Both the position numbers and the translations under genes were made by a program. Shown here in pieces: positions 17,147 to 27,014 of a stretch of DNA of 64,000 bases. The notes below the pieces were generated by a model, which was not told the origin of the DNA, did no database searches, and worked only from the letters and a program-made list of their open reading frames with translations. The stretch comes from Paracoccaceae bacterium (lineage in GTDB: Bacteria > Pseudomonadota > Alphaproteobacteria > Rhodobacterales > Rhodobacteraceae): contig JAFIEO010000023.1 of assembly GCA_020832445.1 (NCBI GenBank), positions 1 through 64,000 of the forward strand. Reading direction: 5' to 3'. The first letter of the stretch is position 1, and every line of letters starts with the position of its first letter.

Positions 17147-17263
17147 GATTAACATAGAGAATGATTGCAAGGTTTCAACTCTTGCGCCTCAATGTTGCGC
17201 AGGGCTTGGCAATTCCCCCTGCTTCGCGGTAAGAGTGTGTTGTTTTTTCCAACGAGGTGCTGC

Positions 17264-17914
17264 GTGAGCAATCCTGACAGTTTCATCAATGAAGTCACCG
17301 AAGAGCTGCGCCGCGACCGTATGGTCGGCTATCTGCGGCGGTATGGCTGGATCGCCGTTGTGGTGGTGGCGCTGATTGTCGGGGGTGCGGCATGGAACGA
17401 ATGGCGCAAGGCCAGCGAACGGGCATCCGCGCAGGCATTTGGCGATGCGGTTCTGACCGCCCTTGAAAACGATGCCTCCGCAGACCGCGTTCACGCCTTG
17501 TCACAGATTGACGCAACTGGCGCGCAGCAAGGCGTGCTAAGCCTGCTAAGTGCGGGCGAATTGTTTGAAAGCGACCGCGCGGCAGCACTTGATGCGTTGC
17601 GCGCGGCATCCGAAGACACTGCACTGACCGACTCTTACCGCCAGCTTGCCGCGTTGAAATACGTTATTGCAGGGGGCAGCGACATTCCCTTGGGTGATCG
17701 CGAAACCATTCTTGCAGGGCTTGCCCAACCGGGCCGCCCGTTCCGGCCACTTGTACTGGAACAGACTGCCCTGCTGCAACTGGAGCAGGGCAATCCTGAA
17801 AGAACCATTGAAATTCTGACCGACTTGCTGTCACAATCCGACGTGTCGGATGCGCTGGGGCGTCGGGCAACACAACTAATCATTGCCTTGGGTGGTGATC
17901 CCGCCGCAAACTGA
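17264..17914 (+). CDS. Membrane-anchored tetratricopeptide-like protein (YfgM/TPR_21 family)
   Basis: 216-residue protein with one N-terminal membrane helix (YGWIAVVVVALIVGGAAW, about residues 26-43) and a periplasmic helical-repeat domain (SLLSAGELFESDRAAALDALRAASED ... QLAALKYVIAGG). It starts at GTG 17264 (SNPDSFINEVTEELRRDRM), 6 bases after GAGG; the longer reading adds a non-conserved tail. It sits just upstream of bamB, the same pairing as yfgM-bamB in gammaproteobacteria. A role in periplasmic or outer-membrane protein assembly is therefore likely. Confidence 0.82.
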   Translation: MSNPDSFINEVTEELRRDRMVGYLRRYGWIAVVVVALIVGGAAWNEWRKASERASAQAFGDAVLTALENDASADRVHALSQIDATGAQQGVLSLLSAGELFESDRAAALDALRAASEDTALTDSYRQLAALKYVIAGGSDIPLGDRETILAGLAQPGRPFRPLVLEQTALLQLEQGNPERTIEILTDLLSQSDVSDALGRRATQLIIALGGDPAAN

Positions 17915-17996
17915 TACACGCAACCAGATATATGGGCCTTGCCCCTGCGGGCAGAATTCCACGACCCGGCCTTTCGGACCAGATTTATAGGAGTGC

Positions 17997-19313
17997 ATGG
18001 TGAAACTCTGGACATACGCGAGCATCCTTGCCCTCGGCACTCTTGTTGCCGCTTGTGACCGCGGCTTCATCCTCGAAGGGGAACGCTTCCCCTTGCGCGC
18101 TCCTTTTGCCGAAGGCGCGGGTGAAGCCCCCAGCAACCGGGCAGAGCCGATAAGCCTGCCCGCAACGGCAAGCAATGCCGAATGGACACATCGGCTGGGC
18201 ACACCCAGCACGCGCATTGCCCATCCTGCACTGTCAGGCAGCCTGCAACCGCTTTGGTCTGTCCAGATCGGTCAGGGCGAAGGGCGCCGCCACAGAATCA
18301 CCGCCGAACCTGTGGCCAGTGGCGGGTTGATCTACACGCTGGACAGCCGCGCGCAGGTTGCGGCCGTCACGACGCAAGGAGAACTGGCGTGGACGCGCGA
18401 TCTGACCCCCGCGACCACCCGCAGCGCTGACGCCGCATCGGGCGGCGGGCTGGCAATCGCCAATGGCAGGTTGTATGTCACTTCCGCTTTCGGGGTGCTG
18501 GCCGCACTGGACCTGCGCAGTGGCGATGTTATCTGGACCAAAACCTTCGACGCGCCCCTGACAGGTGCCCCGACAGTTGCCGGTGACAGGGTCTATGTCG
18601 TGGCATCCGACAGCACGGCATGGTCGATCAATGCCGCCACAGGCCAGACCGACTGGCAATTGTCCGGCACACCGTCAACAGCAAGCATGGTCGGCGGCGC
18701 GGCCCCCGCAATCGCGGGCGATCTGGTGCTGTTCCCCACCCCCGCAGGTGAATTGATTGGCGCGCGGCGCGACACAGGCCAGACCATGTGGCGCACTGTG
18801 ATTGCAGGCACGCGCATCGGGGTTGGCTATGCCAAGGTCACCGATGTGACCGGCGACCCCGTCGTTCAGGGAGATCAGGTCTTTGTGGGCAACCAGTCGG
18901 GCCGCGTCATGGCGCTGAACACCCGCGACGGCAGCCGCATCTGGACCGCGGATGAAGCCGCATATGGGCCGGTCTGGCCTGTCGGCGGGTCGGTATTTCT
19001 GATGTCTGACCGCAACCGCCTTGTCCGGCTGAACAGCCGCGATGGTGAATTCATCTGGGCGCAGCCATTGCCCTTGCACACCCAGACACGCGAACGCCGC
19101 CGCGCCGAGATTTTCGCCCATTACGGCCCTGTTCTGGCAGGCGGGCGTCTGGTGGTCGCATCAAATGATGGTCTGATCCGGCTGTTCGACCCGGCATCCG
19201 GTGCGTTGAATGGCGAAATCGAATTGCGTGGCGGTGCGGCTGTCAGTCCGATTGTTGTGGGCGGAACACTCTATGTGCTGTCCAGCGACGGACGGCTGAA
19301 CGCCTACCGCTAG
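17997..19313 (+). CDS. bamB: Outer membrane protein assembly factor BamB
   Basis: 438-residue lipoprotein. The signal peptide ends in the lipobox LVAAC (Cys20), and the rest is a PQQ-like beta-propeller with repeated blades such as GGLIYTLDSRAQVAAVTTQGELAWTRDL, NGRLYVTSAFGVLAALDLRSGDVIWTK and QVFVGNQSGRVMALNTRDGSRIWT. BamB is the propeller lipoprotein of the BAM complex that inserts beta-barrel proteins into the outer membrane. ATG at 17997 follows AGGAG. It lies 82 bases after the TPR gene and about 100 before der, as in many proteobacteria. Confidence 0.92.
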   Translation: MVKLWTYASILALGTLVAACDRGFILEGERFPLRAPFAEGAGEAPSNRAEPISLPATASNAEWTHRLGTPSTRIAHPALSGSLQPLWSVQIGQGEGRRHRITAEPVASGGLIYTLDSRAQVAAVTTQGELAWTRDLTPATTRSADAASGGGLAIANGRLYVTSAFGVLAALDLRSGDVIWTKTFDAPLTGAPTVAGDRVYVVASDSTAWSINAATGQTDWQLSGTPSTASMVGGAAPAIAGDLVLFPTPAGELIGARRDTGQTMWRTVIAGTRIGVGYAKVTDVTGDPVVQGDQVFVGNQSGRVMALNTRDGSRIWTADEAAYGPVWPVGGSVFLMSDRNRLVRLNSRDGEFIWAQPLPLHTQTRERRRAEIFAHYGPVLAGGRLVVASNDGLIRLFDPASGALNGEIELRGGAAVSPIVVGGTLYVLSSDGRLNAYR

Positions 19314-19370
19314 TAACGAATAATCCTGCGCGCCATCAGGTATTCCCCTGCGGTGCGACCCAGTTTTCTT

Positions 19371-19393
19371 GATGGCCCCTGTGCGGGGCCATC
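19371..19393 (+). promoter_or_regulatory. Perfect hairpin in the der leader
   Basis: GATGGCCCC-TGTGC-GGGGCCATC forms a 9-bp perfect stem with a 5-base loop, ending 21 bases before the der start codon. There is no T-run after it, so it is not a classical terminator. It may limit readthrough from bamB, stabilise the der mRNA or influence translation. Confidence 0.4.
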
Positions 19394-19414
19394 ACGCTTT
19401 CCCCGGAGGGGCAT

Positions 19415-20875
19415 ATGAGCTTCACTCTCGCCATTGTCGGCAGGCCGAATGTCGGCAAATCGACCCTGTTCAACCGCCTTGTCGGCAAACGTCTGGCGTT
19501 GGTCGATGACCAGCCCGGTGTCACGCGCGACCTGCGCGAAGGGGCCGCCAAGCTGGGGGATCTGCGCTTCACCGTCATCGACACCGCCGGTCTGGAAGAA
19601 GTCACCGACGACAGCCTTCAGGGCCGCATGCGCCGCCTGACCGAGCGCGCCGTCGACATGGCCGATATCTGCTTGTTCATGGTGGACGCCCGCACCGGCA
19701 TTACCCCCACCGATGAAATGTTCGCCGATATTCTGCGCAAACGCGCCGATCACGTCATTCTGGCCGCCAACAAGGCCGAAGGGCGCGCCGCTGATGGCGG
19801 TGTGCTGGATGCCTACAGCCTTGGCCTTGGCGAACCTGTGCGCCTGTCTGCCGAGCATGGCGAGGGGCTGGACGAGCTTTATCACATCCTGCGCCCGCTA
19901 TCTGATGAATATGCCGAACGCGCAGAAGAAGACGCACCCGAAACCGATCTGGACGTATCAGAGGGCGAAAACGACGCACCCGAAGATTTCACCCCCAGCG
20001 CGAAGCGCCCCCTTCAGGTTGCTGTCATCGGCCGGCCCAATGCAGGCAAATCAACACTGATCAACAAGATACTGGGCGAAGACCGTCTGCTGACCGGGCC
20101 AGAGGCCGGGATCACCCGCGATTCGATTTCACTGTCGATGAACTGGCTGGGCACGCCCACGCGCATTTTTGACACCGCAGGCATGCGCAAGAAAGCGCGT
20201 GTTATCGACAAGGTCGAAAAACTGTCTGTGGCCGACGGGCTGCGCGCCGTGCGTTTTGCCGAAGTTGTGGTGGTCTTGCTGGATGCCGCGATTCCCTTCG
20301 AGCAACAGGACCTGCGCATCGCGGATTTTGCCGAATCCGAAGGGCGGGCCGTTGTGGTTGCAGTCAACAAATGGGATCTGGAAGATGAGAAGCAGGACAA
20401 GCTGAAAGCCCTGCGCACGGGGTTTGAAAAGCTGCTGCCACAACTGAAAGGCGCGCCGCTTGTCACCATTTCCGCCAAGACAGGCAAAGGGCTGGACAGG
20501 CTGCATGACGCCGTGCTGCGCGCGCATGAGGTGTGGAACCGTCGTGTGCCCACCGCGCGGCTGAACCAATGGCTGGCCGCCATGGTTGAGGCCCACCCGC
20601 CCCCCGCACCAGGCGGCAAGCGCATCAAACTGCGCTATATGACACAGGCCAAGACCCGCCCGCCGGGATTTGTCGTCATGTGTTCCAACCCCGAAGACCT
20701 GCCCGCAAGCTACAGCCGTTATCTGGTCAACAGCCTGCGCGACAGCTTTGACATGCCGGGCACGCCTATTCGAATGTTCATGCGCTCACAATCAGACAAG
20801 AACCCCTATAAGGGCCGGAAAAAGGCACCGCCATCCAAGCTGCGCAAGCATTTGCAAGGCCGCAAGGCCGACTGA
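19415..20875 (+). CDS. der: Ribosome biogenesis GTPase Der (EngA)
   Basis: 486-residue protein with two tandem GTPase domains and a KH-like C-terminal domain, the Der/EngA architecture needed for 50S subunit maturation. Domain 1 has GRPNVGKST (P-loop, residues 8-16), DTAG and NKAE. Domain 2 begins near residue 203 with GRPNAGKST and continues with [12 protein letters not shown] and NKWDLE. The KH domain is near [30 protein letters not shown]. An acidic linker (about residues 168-195) joins the domains. ATG at 19415 follows GGAGG. Confidence 0.97.
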   Translation: MSFTLAIVGRPNVGKSTLFNRLVGKRLALVDDQPGVTRDLREGAAKLGDLRFTVIDTAGLEEVTDDSLQGRMRRLTERAVDMADICLFMVDARTGITPTDEMFADILRKRADHVILAANKAEGRAADGGVLDAYSLGLGEPVRLSAEHGEGLDELYHILRPLSDEYAERAEEDAPETDLDVSEGENDAPEDFTPSAKRPLQVAVIGRPNAGKSTLINKILGEDRLLTGPEAGITRDSISLSMNWLGTPTRIFDTAGMRKKARVIDKVEKLSVADGLRAVRFAEVVVVLLDAAIPFEQQDLRIADFAESEGRAVVVAVNKWDLEDEKQDKLKALRTGFEKLLPQLKGAPLVTISAKTGKGLDRLHDAVLRAHEVWNRRVPTARLNQWLAAMVEAHPPPAPGGKRIKLRYMTQAKTRPPGFVVMCSNPEDLPASYSRYLVNSLRDSFDMPGTPIRMFMRSQSDKNPYKGRKKAPPSKLRKHLQGRKAD

Positions 20876-20942
20876 TCCGCGCCGTTATCGGGGCGTTAAC
20901 CATTATCTGCCATGATCAGGGTTTGAATGAAGGGCAAAATGT

Positions 20943-21797
20943 ATGGACACGGGCGTGCATAAACTGGCAGTCGGGCTGCTCGCGGTATGTCTGGGCTTTG
21001 TCCAGTTGCCCGCCCGTGCTGATATACCGCTGGATGCGCGTGTGGTCATGTCGGGCCATTCGCTGACCGATCCCATCCCCGATATGCTGCGCCCGATGGT
21101 GCACGCGACGGGCGGGCGCGGGGCGATTATTGACCGCTCCACCATACCCGGCAGCCCTATGGACTGGCGCTGGAACAACACGGCCCAACCTGTGGATGCC
21201 CGCACAGGGATGGCCAGTTACGATCTGCTGGTGCTGACAGAACGCGTGCCACTTCTGAACACGATGGGCTATCATAACTCCGCAGATGAAGCGCTGCGAT
21301 GGGCGCGCCATGCATGGGAAAACGGGGCGCAAACGGTGCTCTATGCCACATGGATCACGCGCGACACCGGGCCGGGCGCGGGCGATGACACTGCGGAAGC
21401 GCATATCCCGTTTCGCGAACGGTTGCAGGTTGAACAAGACCGCTGGCTGGAAATCCGCGACCATGTGAACCAGAACCGCCCCGATGGCATGCCCGAAATG
21501 GTCATGATACCCGGCCCGCGCATCATGACTGCAATTTATGACGCGATTGATGCGGGCACGGCCCCCGGCCTGACCAGCATGGATGCCCTGTTCAGCGATG
21601 CGATTCACATCAATGATCTGGGGGCCTATGTCATGGCCTTGGCGCATTATGCGGTCATCTACGGGCGCAGCCCGCTGGATGTGCCCTTGGGGCTGGGACG
21701 CACCCCCACGCCGGACCCTGAACTGGCACGCTGGCTGCAACAGCTTGTTGCGGATGTCGTGGCGCAGGCCCCGGAAGCGCGGGCCTCTGGTCACTGA
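20943..21797 (+). CDS. Exported SGNH/GDSL-hydrolase-like protein
   Basis: 284-residue protein with a Sec signal peptide (HKLAVGLLAVCLGFVQLPARA). After it comes VVMSGHSLTD, which looks like the nucleophile block of SGNH hydrolases (Ser in GHS), and near the C-terminus FSDAIHINDLGAYVMALAHYAV supplies the Asp-x-x-His dyad. The GGRGAII and HNS segments may provide the oxyanion-hole Gly and Asn. This suggests an extracytoplasmic esterase or acyl hydrolase. The family assignment is from motifs only and the substrate is unknown. It is preceded by AAGGG and stands alone after der. Confidence 0.7.
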   Translation: MDTGVHKLAVGLLAVCLGFVQLPARADIPLDARVVMSGHSLTDPIPDMLRPMVHATGGRGAIIDRSTIPGSPMDWRWNNTAQPVDARTGMASYDLLVLTERVPLLNTMGYHNSADEALRWARHAWENGAQTVLYATWITRDTGPGAGDDTAEAHIPFRERLQVEQDRWLEIRDHVNQNRPDGMPEMVMIPGPRIMTAIYDAIDAGTAPGLTSMDALFSDAIHINDLGAYVMALAHYAVIYGRSPLDVPLGLGRTPTPDPELARWLQQLVADVVAQAPEARASGH

Positions 21798-21870
21798 CCG
21801 TATTGCAGCAGGTGGAAACATCACTGATGGTGGTGAATGGTGGCCTTAAGGGGACGTTGGAATTTCACGA

Positions 21871-22053
21871 GGCGCGGAGCAAAGGCCGCAGGCCGCCGCG
21901 CCATCGGCGGGCCGTCCCACGGCCTGCCGATTTGGCCAGCAACTCGCCAAGCATTTGAACGCAGGAGTATGCCGCCTGCATAAAGTGAACTTCACCAATG
22001 CCGGATCGGCAGACCCCGGCCCACCGATGGCGCGGGCTTGGTCCCCGCGCGAA
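21871..22053 (+). repeat. Dispersed structured repeat, copy A
   Basis: One of three copies of a ~180-bp GC-rich repeat. It starts GGCGCGGAGCAAAGGCCGC and ends CGGGCTTGGTCCCCGCGCGAA. Inside is a 13-bp hairpin (21903-21915 with 21919-21931, loop CCC, one G-T pair), then a small hairpin TATGC/GCATA around 21969-21983. It fills most of the 341-base gap between the SGNH gene and aroC, which face each other. The rest of that gap (21798-21870, 22054-22138) shows no gene or other signal I can support. Confidence 0.8.
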
Positions 22054-22138
22054 TGACTGCAAAAGGCCAATTTCAGTCAGTAAGGGGAGTTATGCGAACA
22101 TTCCACAGCACCGCCCCCCCCATGCAGCCAAGCACGAA

Positions 22139-23257
22139 TTACTGCGCTGCCGGCCCAATCTGCCCCACCGGGCCAAGCGCGCCCGTCTGCGCGCGCTGCA
22201 TCAGCAGATGGTCAAGCAAAACGCAGGCCATCATCGCCTCTCCCACGGGAACGGCACGAATACCCACGCAAGGGTCATGGCGTCCTTTTGTCACCACATC
22301 TGTCGGATCGCCCGCGCGCGTGACAGATGCACGCGGCGTATGGATGGATGATGTCGGCTTAACCGCGAAACGCACGACAATATCCTGCCCTGTTGAGATC
22401 CCGCCCAGAATGCCACCGGCCTTGTTGGACCGGTAGCGCGGGCCATCCGGTCCCATCTCGATTTCATCGGCGTTTTCCACGCCAGTCAGCGCCGCAGCCC
22501 CCATACCCGCGCCGATTTCCACGCCCTTGACCGCATTTATGGACATCATCGCGGCGGCCAGTTCCGTGTCCAGCTTCGCATAAATCGGCGCGCCCAGCCC
22601 CGCAGGTGCACCTGCCGCCACCACTTCGATCACCGCGCCCACCGAATTGCCATCCTTCCGAATCTGGTCCAGCGCCTGTGCCCAGTCCTGCGCGGCTTGT
22701 GCATCGGGCACCCAGAACGGGTTGCGCGCCACCTCGTCCAGATCGAAGCGCGCGCGGTCAATGGCATGCGGACCCATCTGCACCATATATCCCGCAATGC
22801 TCAGCCCCGGCACCAGTGCATCCAGAACAGCGCGCGCCACACCACCCGCGGCCACGCGCGCGGCTGTCTCGCGCGCAGAAGACCGCCCGCCCCCACGCGG
22901 ATCGCGCAACCCGTATTTCTGAAAATAAGTAATATCGGCATGGCCGGGGCGGAAGGTATCAAGGATGTTGCCGTAATCTTTGGACCGCTGGTCAATATTG
23001 CGGATCATCAGTTGAATGGGCGTGCCGGTGGTGTGTCCGTCATAAACGCCTGACAGAATTTCCACCTCGTCAGGTTCGCGCCGCTGCGTGGTGTGGCGGT
23101 TCTGTCCGGGTTTGCGTTTGTCCAGCCAGTGCTGCAACATGGCCGCATCCAGCGCCACGCCGGGGGGGCAGCCGTCAATAGTGGCCCCAAGGGCCGGACC
23201 ATGGCTTTCGCCCCATGTGGTCACACGGAAGATATGGCCGAATGTATTAAAGCTCAT
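22139..23257 (-). CDS. aroC: Chorismate synthase
   Basis: 372-residue AroC, which converts 5-enolpyruvylshikimate-3-phosphate to chorismate, the last shikimate-pathway step, using reduced FMN. It opens [24 protein letters not shown] with the GESHG signature. [20 protein letters not shown] and [29 protein letters not shown] are the other family blocks. ATG at 23257 behind AAAGGAG was chosen; a much longer open frame extends to 23824, across the riboswitch and into thiB on the other strand. aroQ of the same pathway lies 31 kb away at 54539. Confidence 0.97.
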   Translation of the reverse strand: MSFNTFGHIFRVTTWGESHGPALGATIDGCPPGVALDAAMLQHWLDKRKPGQNRHTTQRREPDEVEILSGVYDGHTTGTPIQLMIRNIDQRSKDYGNILDTFRPGHADITYFQKYGLRDPRGGGRSSARETAARVAAGGVARAVLDALVPGLSIAGYMVQMGPHAIDRARFDLDEVARNPFWVPDAQAAQDWAQALDQIRKDGNSVGAVIEVVAAGAPAGLGAPIYAKLDTELAAAMMSINAVKGVEIGAGMGAAALTGVENADEIEMGPDGPRYRSNKAGGILGGISTGQDIVVRFAVKPTSSIHTPRASVTRAGDPTDVVTKGRHDPCVGIRAVPVGEAMMACVLLDHLLMQRAQTGALGPVGQIGPAAQ

Positions 23258-23349
23258 GCGCGGCACTCCTTTGGGGAAACACTTAGCGCCAAGGCGCGCA
23301 AGGCTCAAGCACCGCACTTGCCGCGACAGGTGAAAACCCCTAAGTGATG

Positions 23350-23444
23350 TGTCACCTCGGGGTGCCTGCATGCGGGCTGAGATGCGACCATCGCGGACCC
23401 GTTGAACCTGAACCGGTTCAGACCGGCGGAGGGAAGGTTGCGGG
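23350..23444 (+). ncRNA. TPP riboswitch (THI element)
   Basis: All conserved blocks of the thiamine-pyrophosphate aptamer are present in order: CGGGGTGCC, GGCTGAGATG, ACCCGTTGAACCTGA, and GGTTCAGACCGGCGGAGGGAAGG. It lies 50 bases upstream of thiB. Binding of TPP should switch off thiBPQ; in alphaproteobacteria this usually acts through translation initiation. Confidence 0.95.
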
Positions 23445-23494
23445 CAAGCGCCCGTTGCAATCCCCGCCCGTCGTGAATGAAGGAGATTGAACAG

Positions 23495-24472
23495 ATGATG
23501 CGTTTCCATTTCGCGGCAGTGGCAGCCTTGGCAATCACAGGTGCGGCGCAGGCCGACACGCTGACCGTGCTGGCCCCCGACTATTTCGGGTCCAGCTGGG
23601 GGCCAGGCCCGGCCATCAAGCAAGGGTTCGAGGACCGTTGCGATTGCACGCTGGAGTATCGCACAGGCGACGTTCTGCCCCGCCTGATGCTGGAGGGGGA
23701 GCGTTTGCAGGCCGATCTGGTCATGGGCTTGGGCACGGATGAATTGCTGCGCGCACGCCAGTCGGGCCTGTTTGTGCCACATGGGCAGGATCTGGCCCCG
23801 CTGACCGTGCCGGTTGACTGGCAAGATGACAGCTTCATCCCTTTCAACTGGTCCTATGCGGCCTTTGTCTATGACAAAACGCGATTGGAAACCCCGCCTG
23901 CCAGCTTTGCGGAACTGATTGAACGGGATGATATTTCACTGATCTGGCAAGACCCCCGTTCATCGGGCGCGGGGCTGGCCCTGATGCTGTGGGTTGACCA
24001 CCTGTATGGCGAAGACGCGCACAGGATCTGGCAAAACCTTGCGGCCAAGACGGTCACGGTTACCGCTGGCTGGTCGGAAGCTTATGGCATGTTCACCGAT
24101 GGCGAGGCGGATATGGTGCTAAGCTACACCACATCACCTGCCTATCACATTGCCGAAGAAGATGATGACACCAAGGCGGCTGCAATATTTGAAGAAGGGC
24201 ATTATTTCATTGCCGAAGCTGCCGGTATTCTGGCGGGCGCGCAGCAGCCCGATCTGGCGCGGCAGTTTATGGAATACATCCTGTCGCAGGACTTCCAGTC
24301 CATGATTGCGACGGCGAACTGGTCTTACCCCTCTGCCCTGCCGCACGCGGACTGGCCGCAGGTGTTCCGCGACCTGCCCCTGCCGGATCAAGCCATATTC
24401 CTGACCGAAGAGTTGGCCGATGACCGCCGCACACCGGCACTTTCGCATTGGCTGGATGGCATGACGCGGTGA
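23495..24472 (+). CDS. thiB: Thiamine ABC transporter substrate-binding protein
   Basis: 325-residue periplasmic protein with a signal peptide ([20 protein letters not shown]) and a mature domain starting [31 protein letters not shown], the ThiB/TbpA type. It also has [11 protein letters not shown] and [26 protein letters not shown], which line the thiamine pocket in this family. ATG at 23495 is 9 bases after AGGAG. It is the first gene of thiBPQ, directly behind the TPP riboswitch, so it imports thiamine or its phosphates. Confidence 0.93.
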   Translation: MMRFHFAAVAALAITGAAQADTLTVLAPDYFGSSWGPGPAIKQGFEDRCDCTLEYRTGDVLPRLMLEGERLQADLVMGLGTDELLRARQSGLFVPHGQDLAPLTVPVDWQDDSFIPFNWSYAAFVYDKTRLETPPASFAELIERDDISLIWQDPRSSGAGLALMLWVDHLYGEDAHRIWQNLAAKTVTVTAGWSEAYGMFTDGEADMVLSYTTSPAYHIAEEDDDTKAAAIFEEGHYFIAEAAGILAGAQQPDLARQFMEYILSQDFQSMIATANWSYPSALPHADWPQVFRDLPLPDQAIFLTEELADDRRTPALSHWLDGMTR

Positions 24473-26040
24473 CGCGCAACGCGGCCAGTGCTGCACGGCT
24501 GTTCACCCTGATCGCGGGCAGTCTGGTCGCGCTGTGGTTGCTGGTGCTGAATTTCGGCGCATTGGGCGCTGTGGCGGTGCGGGCCGAAGGGTTCAGCGCG
24601 CTGCGCGGGTCCGACTGGGCGGCGGTGCGGTTTACACTGATTCAGGCTGTGTTGTCGGCCATGCTGTCGGTGGCACTGGCCATCCCCATTGCGCGCGCGC
24701 TGGCGCGGCGGCAATTCAGGGGGCGCGGGCTGCTGATTACGCTGATGGGGGCACCGTTTATCCTGCCGACGCTGGTTGCGGTGCTGGGGTTGCTGGCGGT
24801 GTTTGGCCGGTCCGGCCTGATAAATCAGGGGCTGGAGGGGGTGGGACTGGCGCGGTTCAATATTTTCGGCCTGCATGGTGTGGTGCTGGCGCATGTATTT
24901 TATAACCTGCCACTGGCCACGCGGATTGTGCTGCAAGGTTGGGCCGCCATCCCGGCGGAACATTTCCGGCTGGCGGCGTCGCTTGGCTTTCGCCCGCAAG
25001 ACACCTTTCGCCAGCTTGAAGTCCCGATGCTGCGCGCAGTGTTGCCCGGCGCGTTTCTGGTTATTTTCCTGATCTGCCTGACCAGCTTTTCAGTGGCCCT
25101 GACCATGGGCGGCGGCCCACGGGCAACGACGGTGGAACTGGCCATCTATCAGGCGTTTCGGTTTGATTATGACATGGGCCGCGCGGCCCTTCTGGCCTTG
25201 GTGCAATTCGCGCTATGCGCAGTGGCGGGGCTGGTCGCGTGGCGGGTGGCGCTACCGTCTGCACTGGGCGGGGGTATGGACCGGCCTGTGCAGCGCTTTG
25301 ACACTGGCGGGGCGGCGTTGCGGTCATGGGACAGCGCGTTGATTGTCAGCGGGGCGCTGTTCTTGCTGGTCCCGCTGGCAATGATCACCTTGCGCGGCCT
25401 GCCCCATATCGCGGGTCTGCCCGTTGAAGTGTGGCAGGCCGCAGGACGGTCGCTTGTGGTGGCGCTGGGGGCCACGGCCGTGACACTGGCCATGACGCTG
25501 ACGCTCGCGCATGCTGTGCTGGCATTTCGCGGCGGTGCGTTTCTGGAATGGCTGGGATTGGCCGCACTTGCCGCATCGCCCTTGGTTATAGGCACGGGGC
25601 TGTTTTTGCTGATCCAGCCCTTGGCCAATCCACGCGATTTTGCGCTTGTGGTGACCATGCTGGTAAATGCCGGAATGGCCATGCCTTTTGCGCTGCGCCT
25701 GATCCTGCCTGCCTTGCGCGACATCACCAGCACACAAGGCAGGCTGGCGGATGCGTTGGGCCTGCACGGGTGGGCACGGTTGCGCATCGTCACCCTGCCA
25801 CGCCTGCGCCGCCCGCTGGGGTTTGCCGCAGGTTTGACCGCCGCGCTGTCGATGGGCGATCTTGGTGTGATCATGCTGTTTGCGGAACGCGAAGGGGCGA
25901 CACTGCCTATGCAGCTATACCGTTTGATGACCGCTTACAGACTGGATGACGCCGCCGGTGCAGCGCTGGTCTTGCTGGGCGCAAGTCTTGGGCTGTTCTG
26001 GGCCTTTGACCGATGGGGGCGCAGCCATGCTGAAGCTTGA
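24469..26040 (+). CDS. thiP: Thiamine ABC transporter permease
   Basis: 523-residue permease made of two fused binding-protein-dependent permease halves, each with an EAA-type loop (AIPAEHFRLAASLGFRPQDTFRQLEVPMLR, and GRLADALGLHGWARLRIVTLPRLRRPLG), as usual for ThiP. It starts at GTG 24469, which overlaps the thiB stop as GTGA; the longer reading to 24448 would run back into thiB. About 12 membrane helices. Confidence 0.92.
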   Translation: MTRNAASAARLFTLIAGSLVALWLLVLNFGALGAVAVRAEGFSALRGSDWAAVRFTLIQAVLSAMLSVALAIPIARALARRQFRGRGLLITLMGAPFILPTLVAVLGLLAVFGRSGLINQGLEGVGLARFNIFGLHGVVLAHVFYNLPLATRIVLQGWAAIPAEHFRLAASLGFRPQDTFRQLEVPMLRAVLPGAFLVIFLICLTSFSVALTMGGGPRATTVELAIYQAFRFDYDMGRAALLALVQFALCAVAGLVAWRVALPSALGGGMDRPVQRFDTGGAALRSWDSALIVSGALFLLVPLAMITLRGLPHIAGLPVEVWQAAGRSLVVALGATAVTLAMTLTLAHAVLAFRGGAFLEWLGLAALAASPLVIGTGLFLLIQPLANPRDFALVVTMLVNAGMAMPFALRLILPALRDITSTQGRLADALGLHGWARLRIVTLPRLRRPLGFAAGLTAALSMGDLGVIMLFAEREGATLPMQLYRLMTAYRLDDAAGAALVLLGASLGLFWAFDRWGRSHAEA

Positions 26041-26719
26041 TGGCGTGACAATCCGGCAGGATGATTTCACCCTGACCGCCGATCTGTGCATACCGACGGG
26101 TGCGCATGTGGCCGTGATCGGGCCTTCCGGGGCGGGAAAATCCACATTTCTAGGCGCAATCGCGGGGTTTGTGCCGGTGTCAGCAGGGCATGTCATATGG
26201 GACAGGCAAGATCTGACAGCGCTTGGCCCGTCGGGCAGGCCCGTCTCGACACTGTTTCAGGATAACAACCTGTTCCCGCATCTGAATGTGTTCCAGAATA
26301 TTGCATTGGGCTTAAAGCCGTCATTGCGCGTGACCACGACAGAGCGCGCGCAGATAGATCAGGCGATGGGGCGTGTCGGGCTGTCGGGTTTTGGGGCGCG
26401 CAAACCTGCACAGCTGTCAGGCGGACAGCAAAGCCGCGTTGCACTGGCGCGCGTGTTGCTGCGTGCCCGGCCGCTGTTGTTGCTGGATGAACCGTTTTCC
26501 GCACTTGGCCCAGCCCTAAAGGCCGAAATGCTGACACTTGTGGGCGATATTTGCGCGGAAACCAATATCACGCTGCTGATGGTGACCCATGATGTGGGCG
26601 ATGCGCGTGTGATTTCAGAGCAGACAATTCTGGTGGCGGACGGGCACGCCACCGGTCCGTTTCCGACTGCCGAACTGCTGGACAACCCGCCACCCGCGCT
26701 GCGCGATTATCTGGGGTGA
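26027..26719 (+). CDS. thiQ: Thiamine ABC transporter ATP-binding protein
   Basis: 230-residue ABC ATPase with Walker A GPSGAGKST (residues 35-43), signature LSGGQQSRVALARV, Walker B LLLLDEPFSALG and switch His in MVTHDVGDA. ATG at 26027 lies inside the end of thiP (14-base overlap). It powers thiamine uptake through ThiP. The gene ends shortly before repeat copy B. Confidence 0.93.
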   Translation: MLKLDGVTIRQDDFTLTADLCIPTGAHVAVIGPSGAGKSTFLGAIAGFVPVSAGHVIWDRQDLTALGPSGRPVSTLFQDNNLFPHLNVFQNIALGLKPSLRVTTTERAQIDQAMGRVGLSGFGARKPAQLSGGQQSRVALARVLLRARPLLLLDEPFSALGPALKAEMLTLVGDICAETNITLLMVTHDVGDARVISEQTILVADGHATGPFPTAELLDNPPPALRDYLG

Positions 26720-26765
26720 AATTGCCAGTTCATGGCGTGACAGGATAAGCTTGGGTCGTTGCAGC

Positions 26766-26940
26766 CTGGACAAAGCCCGCGCCAGCAGCGGGCCGGGGGC
26801 TGCCGGTCCGACGTTATAAGAATGCAGTTTATGCAGGCGGCATACTCCCAAGATCAAAGGCTTGGAGCACCATCAGGTAATCGGCAGGCCGCGGGACGGC
26901 CCGCCGATGGCGCGGCGGGCTGAAGCCCTTTGCTCCGCGC
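26766..26940 (-). repeat. Dispersed structured repeat, copy B (inverted)
   Basis: Same repeat as at 21871 and 49931 but on the minus strand: GCGCGGAGCAAAGG ends at 26940 and the GGACAAAGCCCGCGC end lies near 26768. The hairpin ATCGGCAGGCCGC-GGG-ACGGCCCGCCGAT spans 26880-26908. It occupies the 295-base gap between thiQ and fur, which are convergent; no gene is seen in the remainder of that gap. Confidence 0.78.
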
Positions 26941-27014
26941 TTTTGCGCCTTCTCTTCCGGCCAGACCTTATACCAACGCGTGCTTTCATGCCCGAATGCC
27001 CCGCCAAGGATGCG

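Noticed and set aside
21961-21990. Tiny open frame (Met-Pro-Pro-Ala-stop) inside the dispersed repeat
   Set aside because: Too short and not preceded by a ribosome-binding site; the conserved bases form a hairpin.
23258-23824. N-terminal extension of aroC to 23824
   Set aside because: It would run antisense through the TPP riboswitch and thiB; the family start with a good ribosome-binding site is at 23257.
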